Source of the DNA: JAGNHS01 sp964609695
Lineage (GTDB): Bacteria; Bdellovibrionota; UBA2428
Direction of reading: 5' to 3'
Length of the DNA: 41,898 nt
NCBI GenBank assembly: GCA_964609695.1
Contig: CAZSSP010000017.1
Coordinates: 1-41,898 of the forward strand
Shown: in pieces, positions 32,841 to 40,576 of the stretch
Layout of the letters: each line of letters begins with the position of its first letter
How positions within the stretch are numbered: the stretch's first letter is position 1
Notes under the pieces: model-generated
Databases searched by the model: none
Told to the model about the DNA's origin: nothing
The model's input: the letters and a program-made list of their open reading frames with translations, nothing else
Made by a program: the position numbers and the translations under genes

Positions 32841-33575
32841 ATGGTATCGGGTGGATTGTTAGAAGCAAGCGGTTTAACCAAAGTTTATGGAAAGAGGACC
32901 GTAGTCTCTAATGTTTCTTTAAGTGTAAAAAAGGGACAGGTTGTTGGTCTGCTTGGACCCAATGGTGCTGGTAAAACCACGAGTTTTTATATGATTGTTG
33001 GATTGGTTTTCCCGCAAATTGGGACAATCACTCTAGATGGTCGAGATATTACAATGCTTCCGCTCCATGAAAGAGCTCGTTTAGGTGTGGCCTATTTGCC
33101 TCAAGAAAATTCTTTATTCCGCAAATTGAGTGTTTACGATAATATTGCGATGGCCCTAGAAGTTAAATACTCTCATAGTGAAGAAGTTCATGAACACACT
33201 TTGCAACTTCTACAAAGATTTGGTTTGGAAAGAGTTTCAGAAAGTCAGGCCGCGGCTTTGTCTGGTGGTGAAAAAAGACGCTGTGAAATTGCGCGATGTA
33301 TGGCTCTGAATCCAGATTTCGTTTTATTGGATGAGCCTTTTGCAGGAATTGATCCAATTGCTGTGGGCGAGATCCAAGATTTTATTAAAGAATTAAAAGA
33401 GCAAGGTATTGGAGTTTTAATCACTGATCACAATGTTCGTGAAACTTTAGGAACCTGTGATCATGGTTATTTAATGAAAGAGGGACAAGTGTTTTTTAGT
33501 GGAAGTCCCGAAGAAATTATAAACAATGAAGAAGCAAAGCGCTTTTATTTGGGCGATAGCTTCCGACTGAGTTAA
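32841..33575 (+). CDS. lptB: Lipopolysaccharide export ATPase LptB
   Basis: A 244-residue ABC ATPase that drives LPS transport from the inner membrane through LptFGC. Walker A is GPNGAGKTT at 39-47, the Q-loop is in LPQENSLF, the signature is LSGGEKRRCEIAR and Walker B is FVLLDEPFAGIDP, with switch His in ITDHNVRE. The LptB-type GGEKRR signature and its place directly before rpoN (25 bases) are the usual gene order lptB-rpoN in Gram-negative bacteria. It implies an LPS-bearing outer membrane. Confidence 0.95.
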   Translation: MVSGGLLEASGLTKVYGKRTVVSNVSLSVKKGQVVGLLGPNGAGKTTSFYMIVGLVFPQIGTITLDGRDITMLPLHERARLGVAYLPQENSLFRKLSVYDNIAMALEVKYSHSEEVHEHTLQLLQRFGLERVSESQAAALSGGEKRRCEIARCMALNPDFVLLDEPFAGIDPIAVGEIQDFIKELKEQGIGVLITDHNVRETLGTCDHGYLMKEGQVFFSGSPEEIINNEEAKRFYLGDSFRLS

Positions 33576-33599
33576 TTTAAGAAAGGAACATGAGCTAAA

Positions 33600-35009
33600 A
33601 TGGGATTAAAGCAGCAAATGAAGCAGACCCTGGGGATGACCATGACCCCGCAGCTTCAGCAGGCCATCAAAATTCTTCAGATGTCGGTGGTTGAGCTTCA
33701 ACAAGAAATCAATAAAGAGCTTATGGAGAATCCCACTCTTGAAGAAAGCTCAGGTGATGATGATCCCGGTTTTGGAGATGAGAAAAATCTCAATGATGTT
33801 CCTGTAGATTCAGGGCAAGATTCTGCCAGTGAAAGTTTAGAATTTGTAGATACAACTCTTCCAGGTTCACAAAATTATAAGTCTACAAGAAACACTTCCC
33901 TCGACGACATTCCTAGTTATGAGCAAGTTGTCGCTAAGCCCCCTTCGCTGGCGGATCATCTCAATTGGCAATTAAGGCTTTCTACCAATGATTTGAATGT
34001 GGTGAATATTGGCGAAGAAATTATCGGTAATATTAATGAAGATGGTTATCTCGTTATTTTGATAGAGGAACTTGTCGAACGCCTTAAGGTTGAAAAAGAA
34101 GAAGTTGAAGCTGTGCTTTATAGAATTCAACGTTTTGATCCTCCGGGTGTTGCGGCTAGAAATTTGCAAGAATGTTTGATGATTCAAGCAGAATTACTGC
34201 CAGGTTCTGACGAACTTGAAGAGATTATTGAAAAACATTTACCTGAGCTTGAGAATAAAAATTATACTGCGATTTCAAAAGCACTTAATCGTCCACTCGA
34301 TAAAGTGATTGCTCAGTGTCGAATGATTCACGATATGGAACCTCGTCCAGGTCGAGGTTTTAATAATACTGAATCACAATATTTTGTTCCCGATGTTTAC
34401 GTTATTAAAGTAGGAAAAGACTTTGTGTGTGTTTTGAATGAAGACGGTATACCTCGTTTGAAAATTTCAAAAAACTACAAGGAACAAGTGATGTCGGGTG
34501 CTCTTATTGGAGACACTAAACAATACGTAAAAGAAAAACTTAAAGGGGCCCATTGGTTGCTGAGAAGTATTTTTCAGCGCCAAAGAAGTATTTTTCGAGT
34601 CACTGAGGCCATTGTTCAAAGACAAATTGATTTTTTTGAAAAAGGTCCAGAGCATTTGAAGCCAATGGTTTTGAGAGATATTGCTGAAGCTGTAGAATTG
34701 CATGAATCTACAATTTCACGTGTCACCAATAATAAATATGTGCACACTCCCCACGGTATTTTTGAACTAAAATACTTTTTTAATTCCGCTATCAGTCGAT
34801 CTGATGGGCAAGGTGATTTGGCCAGTGAATCGGTTAAAGAGCGAATTAGGCAGTTGGTCTCTGGAGAGGACGCTAAGAGACCCTTAAGTGATCAGCAGTT
34901 GGTGGATATGTTGAAAGAAGAGAACATACAAATTGCCCGTAGAACTGTGGCTAAATATAGAGAAGCCTTAGGGATATTGCCATCTGGAAAGCGAAAGAAA
35001 TACTTCTAA
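33600..35009 (+). CDS. rpoN: RNA polymerase sigma-54 factor RpoN
   Basis: A 469-residue alternative sigma factor. The Gln/Leu-rich region I (MTPQLQQAIKILQMSVVELQ) contacts activators, an acidic region II follows, and then come the core-binding and HTH domains (ATVxR-like segment ESTISRVTNNKYVHTPHG). The RpoN box ARRTVAKYRE at about 446-455 reads the -24 element. Length is typical. sigma-54 needs AAA+ enhancer-binding activators, none of which is encoded in this window. The gene follows lptB closely, so the two are likely cotranscribed. Confidence 0.97.
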   Translation: MGLKQQMKQTLGMTMTPQLQQAIKILQMSVVELQQEINKELMENPTLEESSGDDDPGFGDEKNLNDVPVDSGQDSASESLEFVDTTLPGSQNYKSTRNTSLDDIPSYEQVVAKPPSLADHLNWQLRLSTNDLNVVNIGEEIIGNINEDGYLVILIEELVERLKVEKEEVEAVLYRIQRFDPPGVAARNLQECLMIQAELLPGSDELEEIIEKHLPELENKNYTAISKALNRPLDKVIAQCRMIHDMEPRPGRGFNNTESQYFVPDVYVIKVGKDFVCVLNEDGIPRLKISKNYKEQVMSGALIGDTKQYVKEKLKGAHWLLRSIFQRQRSIFRVTEAIVQRQIDFFEKGPEHLKPMVLRDIAEAVELHESTISRVTNNKYVHTPHGIFELKYFFNSAISRSDGQGDLASESVKERIRQLVSGEDAKRPLSDQQLVDMLKEENIQIARRTVAKYREALGILPSGKRKKYF

Positions 35010-35072
35010 TTCCTGAAGAAGCGAAATGCACCGTTGCGTTCTAACGCACCATGCTATAAGACGTTTTCACAT

Positions 35073-36326
35073 ATGGCGGCATTTTCAAAAAAGTTTTTAA
35101 GTATTTTAACTCTTTCATTGCTCATTGGAACTGCGATTCAGACATCTAGTTTGAGAGCAGAAGATGAAAGTCCAAGAAGAGTATTTTTTGGAATCGATTT
35201 TAAAAAAGTAAAAAATTTGAAACCTAATGAAGTGATGGAAGCTCTATCTTATTTGCCTCTTCCACTACCCATTAAAGCGGCTATTAGTGCTGCTTTGATT
35301 GGTGCAAAAATTTACCCAATGGTAAAGGCTGATCCCACTACTGTTAAAGCTAGTCCCGCTGCACATCAGACGTCTGATATTATTGCCGGATTGGATTCTG
35401 CAGATGTGGCTACTATAAAAGCCGTGCTTCCAACATTTCTTGGTCAATTTACAAAAGAAGATAATCCTGAATCACAAGCCAAATTAGCCGGATTAATAGT
35501 CAGTGTTATTCAAACCAAAAATATTGATAATATGCTGGTAGCTCTTAAAGAAATTATCGCTGAAGAAGCTTATCCCAAAAACAATGATCGTCAGGCCGAT
35601 CAAAGCAAAAAAGCATTAGTGTCGATGATTGTAAATTTGTATGAAGGACAAGGTAGACTCGTTGATATAGTGAAAATGACTAATTCTGAAGATGTCGTAG
35701 TGGCTGGTGTTGCTTATTTAAAAATGCTCGACCGTTGGACTAATTTAAGCGCAGTTAAAGTTGCTGCAGATATTAAAATTCTCAGACAAAACGAATCTGA
35801 TATTGGCCGCGAAGAACTCGATACTTTTTTAATAAAAATTAAAGGTGAAGAGTCATTTAAGGCGACTTTGATAAATTCAAAAGTTGTAGGATTTTTTGAA
35901 GGTCTCAATGCTGGAAAAAGATGGACTGAAGACACGTACGCCAGTGCTAAAAATACGGCTCAAGGATACCGTGAGGCTTTGGGAATGGCCGCGACTTCTG
36001 CGGCAGAGCAGGTCGCTGCAGCTGCCGAAACGGTTAAAAGTTTTTTTGGGGGATTGCGAAGCAATGCAGCTTCAAGGTTTGATGCCTTAAAGGCGGGCGG
36101 CGCTTTAAAAGGGGCGGCTGCTTTAAGAATCGCTCAAAGTATTGGAAGAAGATTTACGGCATTTGCTCAAGGGTGTGAACAAGATCTTACTGAAGGAGTC
36201 GCTCATGATGGCGATACGGGGCCAGTGATTGACGTAGAAGTTATTCTTTTACCAGCTCCTGGAGAGTCTCAAGCGGGACAAGCTACATCCGGCGAGGGCA
36301 CTGGAACTTCTGAGTCAAATGGGTAG
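35073..36326 (+). CDS. Exported helical protein, first of a related pair
   Basis: A 417-residue protein. I chose ATG 35073, because it begins a signal peptide (KKFLSILTLSLLIGTAIQTSSLRA); the frame stays open upstream to a TTG at 35034. The mature part is helical, with an Ala/Lys-rich coiled region (ATSAAEQVAAAAETVK) and a Gly/Ser/Thr tail. Its N-terminal segment (FKKVKNLKPNEVMEALSYLP) resembles that of the next gene (PKKVKEVLPELVEMIACSP), so the two look like distant paralogues. No known family. It sits between rpoN and hpf, where most bacteria have no such genes. Confidence 0.75.
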   Translation: MAAFSKKFLSILTLSLLIGTAIQTSSLRAEDESPRRVFFGIDFKKVKNLKPNEVMEALSYLPLPLPIKAAISAALIGAKIYPMVKADPTTVKASPAAHQTSDIIAGLDSADVATIKAVLPTFLGQFTKEDNPESQAKLAGLIVSVIQTKNIDNMLVALKEIIAEEAYPKNNDRQADQSKKALVSMIVNLYEGQGRLVDIVKMTNSEDVVVAGVAYLKMLDRWTNLSAVKVAADIKILRQNESDIGREELDTFLIKIKGEESFKATLINSKVVGFFEGLNAGKRWTEDTYASAKNTAQGYREALGMAATSAAEQVAAAAETVKSFFGGLRSNAASRFDALKAGGALKGAAALRIAQSIGRRFTAFAQGCEQDLTEGVAHDGDTGPVIDVEVILLPAPGESQAGQATSGEGTGTSESNG

Positions 36327-36418
36327 AAAAAGTCATTTGAGTGCAGTTTTTACTGAAGTCTAGACTGTATAACCTTGATTCTATCTTTAAGTTATAGCAG
36401 TAAGGTAAGACCTACCTT

Positions 36419-37285
36419 ATGAAAAATTGCCGTTCGAGCCTTATAAAATTCATATTTTCTATTCAAATAATAGCCCTCTTTTCTCGGCCCATATGTGCAG
36501 CTCCATCTTGGTGGGAATCCGTCATTGATCCAAAAAAAGTTAAGGAAGTTTTGCCGGAACTTGTGGAAATGATTGCATGCTCCCCAATTTTAAAGGGCAA
36601 GGCCAAGAAAATAGTTCATGCCTGTATATTTATGGCCAAGGCCGGCCAGATTGTCGTTAAGCTACGACCCGATGAAGAAGTGTTGCCTGCCGAAAATGAT
36701 GAACTGAAAAATTTCGAAGCTCTCGATGCCTTAGAGCGACAAGAAATTATTTATGATTTGCTATCAAGGAGTGACTTGGTGGGCCCTTCTTTGGCTATTG
36801 CGCTTTCTTTAAAATCTGAAAAATCTCATGAGCTCATATCAGTCTATAGTGCTTGGAAGTCGGCCTATGCTTTTAGAGAAAAGCATCAAAAAGAAGCTCT
36901 TCAAATCATAACTTTAGATGCCGCACTTCGCGCTAACGATCAAAAAACTTTGGCTTATATGATTTTGGGTGAGAATTTTATTCTTAAAGAAGCCATGATT
37001 TATTTGCGACAACGCTGGGACTCAAAAAATTCAAATATAAATAGGACTATAAAAGAAGTTTCTGAATTAGGACAAGGTCTCCCGGGCGGTGATAATACTC
37101 AAAAGAGAATTGTGGAAAAACTTTTATCTTTTCCAGAGATTTCTGAAAGTCGATTAATAAGACTACTTCTTACTGATTTGCCTCGCGCTAAGAGAAGCTT
37201 TCAAGTGGCGATAGCGGTGGCTTTCGCAAAGGGTGAAGAGTTGATTCGTGAATGTGAAAAAGCTCTCAAAGACCTTAACAACTAA
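36419..37285 (+). CDS. Exported helical protein, second of a related pair
   Basis: A 288-residue protein with a signal peptide (SSLIKFIFSIQIIALFSRPICA). It shares the start of its mature region and a later patch (AMIYLRQRWDS versus VAYLKMLDRWTN) with the preceding exported protein. HEAT- or TPR-like helices seem likely. No catalytic motif and no known family. The ATG has no strong ribosome site. It ends 76 bases before hpf. Confidence 0.75.
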   Translation: MKNCRSSLIKFIFSIQIIALFSRPICAAPSWWESVIDPKKVKEVLPELVEMIACSPILKGKAKKIVHACIFMAKAGQIVVKLRPDEEVLPAENDELKNFEALDALERQEIIYDLLSRSDLVGPSLAIALSLKSEKSHELISVYSAWKSAYAFREKHQKEALQIITLDAALRANDQKTLAYMILGENFILKEAMIYLRQRWDSKNSNINRTIKEVSELGQGLPGGDNTQKRIVEKLLSFPEISESRLIRLLLTDLPRAKRSFQVAIAVAFAKGEELIRECEKALKDLNN

Positions 37286-37361
37286 GAATTTAAGACGATC
37301 TTGCAGCCTCTGATACTAAGGAGTAGACATAGGAGAACCTTAATTTTTTGCGAGGTAAATC

Positions 37362-37700
37362 ATGAATAACGCTAAAATTGAAATTACACATGTTTTTCGA
37401 GGAATGGAATCGAGCGAAGCCGTTAAAGAATATTCTGCCAAGAGAGCCGATAAACTTTTGAAACATTTACATCAACAGATCAATTGTCACTTTGCTTATT
37501 CAGCTGAAAAAACTGACTTTATTGCAGTTTTACATGTTGTCAGCGGAGATTTCGATGCAAAAGCCGAGTCTAGACAAGAGACACTCTACTCATCGATCGA
37601 CGACGTTACCGATAAAATTCTTGCTCAATCGAGAAAATTTAAAGAGCTTCACAGCGCCCATGCTGGAAAGCCTCATCATAATTCTGACGATTCTCAATAA
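37362..37700 (+). CDS. hpf: Ribosome hibernation-promoting factor
   Basis: A 112-residue short-form HPF/YfiA protein that binds the 30S decoding region and, in the short form, helps form 100S dimers in resting cells. Family marks: KIEITHVFRGMESSEAVKEYSAKRADKLLKHL at the start (RNA-binding beta-alpha fold), then DFDAKAESRQETLYSSIDDVTDKILAQSRKFK. The extra His-rich tail is short. The gene lies near rpoN as in many proteobacteria, but two other genes intervene. Confidence 0.9.
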   Translation: MNNAKIEITHVFRGMESSEAVKEYSAKRADKLLKHLHQQINCHFAYSAEKTDFIAVLHVVSGDFDAKAESRQETLYSSIDDVTDKILAQSRKFKELHSAHAGKPHHNSDDSQ

Positions 37701-37720
37701 ATTGCCGAAGGAGATATAAA

Positions 37721-38872
37721 ATGGCACGCCACTTGTTTACATCTGAATCTGTTACTGAAGGTCACCCAGATAAGGTTGCTGATAGAATAAGCGACACGGT
37801 TTTGGATGCTTTTTTAAAAGAAGATCCTGCTGCAAGAGTTGCTTGTGAAACATTAGTCACCACAGGTCTTGTTGTATTGGCGGGCGAAATTTCTACTAGC
37901 TCTAAAAATCAAATTAATTTTCAAAACATCGTTCGAGCGGCCATTACTGATATTGGTTATGATGATTCTAGTTTGGGATTTTCAGCCAATGCTTGTTCTG
38001 TGCTGAATGCTCTTCATGAGCAAAGCCAAGATATCGCACAAGGTGTCGATCGTGGAAATGAAATTGGAGCGGGCGACCAAGGAATGATGTTTGGTTTTGC
38101 AAATAACGAAACCAAAGAGCAAATGCCTTTGTGCATAAGCCTAGCTCATCGTTTGACAAAACGTTTGGCTGATCTTCGTAAAAATGGCGAGATTCCATGG
38201 TTGGGGCCCGACGGAAAATCACAAGTCACTATTGAGTATGATGGATTTAAGGCTCAAAGAGTCCACACTGTAGTGTTGTCGACTCAACATGCTGAAAGCG
38301 TCAGTCAAAAAGAAATTTCTGAAGTGATTAAGAAAAAAGTTATTGAACCTGTTCTTCCAAAAGAACTTATTCAAGGCGAGCCCATTTATCACATCAATCC
38401 CACGGGAAAGTTTGTGATTGGTGGACCTCATGGAGATTGCGGCTTAACAGGACGTAAAATTATTGTAGACACTTATGGCGGTTATGCCCCACACGGAGGC
38501 GGCGCCTTCAGTGGAAAAGATCCTACGAAAGTCGATAGATCGGCTGCTTACATGGCCCGTTATGTAGCTAAAAACATAGTTGCTGCTGGATTAGCCTCTA
38601 GAGCGCTTATTCAAATTTCTTATGCTATCGGTGTTGCTGAACCAGTGAGTGTTAACTTAGATACATTTGGAACATCTCAAGTAGATCCCGATAAACTCTT
38701 AAAAACTATTCGTGAGCTTTTCCCAATGAAGCCAGCAGACATTATTAAGGGCTTAGATTTGCGTAAACCTATTTATGCGAAAACTTCAGCTTACGGACAT
38801 TTTGGCCGTTCCGATGTTGAGTTCCCATGGGAGCGCACGGATAAAGCTGAGATTTTGAAAAGAAGTTTTTAA
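37721..38872 (+). CDS. metK: S-adenosylmethionine synthetase
   Basis: A 383-residue enzyme making SAM from methionine and ATP. N-terminal FTSESVTEGHPDKVADRISD holds the ATP-binding His/Asp. Further marks are GAGDQGMMFGFA, the PROSITE-type GGAFSGKDPTKVDRS loop, and DLRKPIYAKTSAYGHFGR near the end. Length is normal. GAAGGAGATATAAA is a strong ribosome site, 20 bases after the hpf stop, so it is cotranscribed and no SAM riboswitch fits between. Confidence 0.98.
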   Translation: MARHLFTSESVTEGHPDKVADRISDTVLDAFLKEDPAARVACETLVTTGLVVLAGEISTSSKNQINFQNIVRAAITDIGYDDSSLGFSANACSVLNALHEQSQDIAQGVDRGNEIGAGDQGMMFGFANNETKEQMPLCISLAHRLTKRLADLRKNGEIPWLGPDGKSQVTIEYDGFKAQRVHTVVLSTQHAESVSQKEISEVIKKKVIEPVLPKELIQGEPIYHINPTGKFVIGGPHGDCGLTGRKIIVDTYGGYAPHGGGAFSGKDPTKVDRSAAYMARYVAKNIVAAGLASRALIQISYAIGVAEPVSVNLDTFGTSQVDPDKLLKTIRELFPMKPADIIKGLDLRKPIYAKTSAYGHFGRSDVEFPWERTDKAEILKRSF

Positions 38873-38939
38873 GTTTGAAAATTTAGTTTTCTGCTAAGGC
38901 TTAGGGTCCTTTTAAGAATTATGTTAGTATTTTCTTAAG

Positions 38940-39416
38940 ATGTTTTTTGCCGCACGCATTTTTACAGGTATTTTTCTCAGTGCATTTTTGCTTTTTCAGG
39001 AGTTTTTTCATAGGAAAGCAAAAAATTTAGAGCCGAGTAGTTTTCGTCAGTTGCTTTCTAAAATTGATCAAAAGTCTAAAGACTCTCTCTATGCTAAAAC
39101 TTGGCGACCTTTGGCTTTGGCTTTAACTTCCTATTTCTTTTTTTGTGTTTGGGAATTTTTAGTTTTTTATATGTTCGCGAGAAATTTTATAATTCCGACA
39201 CTTTTTTTAGGGGCTGGATGTATTATTTTTGTAATTTACTCTCGTTCTCAAAAGCTTAAGAAGGGTGAATTTCAATTTCAATTTTGGGATTTAATTCTTT
39301 GGACAGTTGGGTGGGGATTAATTTTCGAAGTCGCCTTTTCCTATCTATTGCTCGTTTGGGTCGTTTATCGGGCTAAGTTTCTTAGGCTCTCATTAAAAAA
39401 ACAAGAAAATTCATAA
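38940..39416 (+). CDS. Small membrane protein before mraY
   Basis: A 158-residue protein with four hydrophobic segments (about residues 3-19, 57-80, 82-95 and 115-140). A basic patch (RKAKN, SQKLKKGE) lies on the presumed inside. No ribosome site is obvious, and the ATG is next to the small inverted repeat TTAAGAA/TTCTTAA (38912-38938). No family is recognised. Its position before mraY suggests an envelope role, but this is inference. Confidence 0.65.
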   Translation: MFFAARIFTGIFLSAFLLFQEFFHRKAKNLEPSSFRQLLSKIDQKSKDSLYAKTWRPLALALTSYFFFCVWEFLVFYMFARNFIIPTLFLGAGCIIFVIYSRSQKLKKGEFQFQFWDLILWTVGWGLIFEVAFSYLLLVWVVYRAKFLRLSLKKQENS

Positions 39417-39470
39417 GTTTAGATCAGTTAGCTTGACGTTTTTCCGGGAGCCAGCCAAACTGTAGCCCGT

Positions 39471-40556
39471 ATGCTTTATTGGCTTCTCTATTCTTTTGAG
39501 TCACAGCTCTCGGGTTTAAACGTTTTTAGATACATCACCTTTAGGTCTGGTATGTCGGCTCTGACATCCTTACTGGTGGTTTTGTTGTTTGGGCGTAAAT
39601 ACATTGCTTTCATGCGTAAAAAGCAATTTGGTCAGACTATTAGGGAAGATGGTCCCGAAACTCATTTAAAGAAAAAAGGTACTCCCACAATGGGTGGGGT
39701 TCTCATTATTTTAGGACTCAGTGTGGGAACACTCCTTTGGGCTGATTGGGGAAACCCTTATGTTTGGGTTCTCTTATTTGTTTCCTGGACTTTTGGTTCT
39801 GTAGGGTTTTTGGATGATTATATAAAAATTGCTAAAAAAGATCCGGAAGGTCTAGCCAGTCGCTGGAAGTTTCGAATGCTCGTGTTTTTTGCGCTTTTTG
39901 CATCTTTGACTATTTATTACGCTCAAGATGATTGGGCGGGGCAAGGCCAGCTCTATTTTCCATTTTTTAAAGGTTCTTCTTTGAGTTTGGGCCCTTGGTA
40001 TATCGCTCTAGGGGTTTTGACCTTAGTGGGTGCCTCAAACGCAGTTAATTTAACCGATGGTCTTGATGGATTGGCCATTGGTCCTTGTGTGGTTAATGCC
40101 GCTGCCTTTTTTGTGCTTTGTTATTTGGGCGGAAACGCAGTTTTTGCTCGATATCTTCAGATTCCATTTGTTCCGGGTATTGGAGAGCTTGCAGTGTTTT
40201 GTGCGGCTCTGCTGGGCGCTGGAGTGGCGTTTCTGTGGTTTAACACTTACCCTGCGCAGATCTTTATGGGCGATGTCGGCGCGTTGGCCCTCGGTGGAAT
40301 CTTGGGAACTTTAGCGATTGCTTCAAAGAATGAGTTTTTGCTTGTCATCCTAGGTGGAATTTTCGTAATAGAGACATTGTCGGTGATCATACAAGTGGTT
40401 TCTTTTAAACTCCGCGGCAAGAGGGTTTTTAAAATGGCCCCGATTCACCACCACTTTGAGCTTAAGGGTTGGCCTGAGCCTAAGGTGATTGTTCGTTTTT
40501 GGATTATATCGTTTCTTCTTGCAATTATTGCTTTGAGCACGCTCAAGCTACGTTAG
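39471..40556 (+). CDS. mraY: Phospho-N-acetylmuramoyl-pentapeptide transferase MraY
   Basis: A 361-residue ten-helix membrane enzyme that puts the UDP-MurNAc-pentapeptide sugar phosphate on undecaprenyl phosphate, making lipid I. Family marks: KKGTPTMGGVLIIL, the Asp pair in GFLDDYIKIAKKDP, NLTDGLDGLAIGP, FMGDVGALALGG, and the HHHFELKGWPEPKV loop with catalytic His. Length is typical. It is followed after about 20 bases by a MurD-type gene, the usual wall-synthesis order. Confidence 0.98.
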   Translation: MLYWLLYSFESQLSGLNVFRYITFRSGMSALTSLLVVLLFGRKYIAFMRKKQFGQTIREDGPETHLKKKGTPTMGGVLIILGLSVGTLLWADWGNPYVWVLLFVSWTFGSVGFLDDYIKIAKKDPEGLASRWKFRMLVFFALFASLTIYYAQDDWAGQGQLYFPFFKGSSLSLGPWYIALGVLTLVGASNAVNLTDGLDGLAIGPCVVNAAAFFVLCYLGGNAVFARYLQIPFVPGIGELAVFCAALLGAGVAFLWFNTYPAQIFMGDVGALALGGILGTLAIASKNEFLLVILGGIFVIETLSVIIQVVSFKLRGKRVFKMAPIHHHFELKGWPEPKVIVRFWIISFLLAIIALSTLKLR

Positions 40557-40576
40557 ATGGTATTTAAGGAGTGAAA

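Noticed and set aside
37701..37720. SAM riboswitch before metK
   Set aside because: Only 20 bases separate hpf and metK, all used by the ribosome site.
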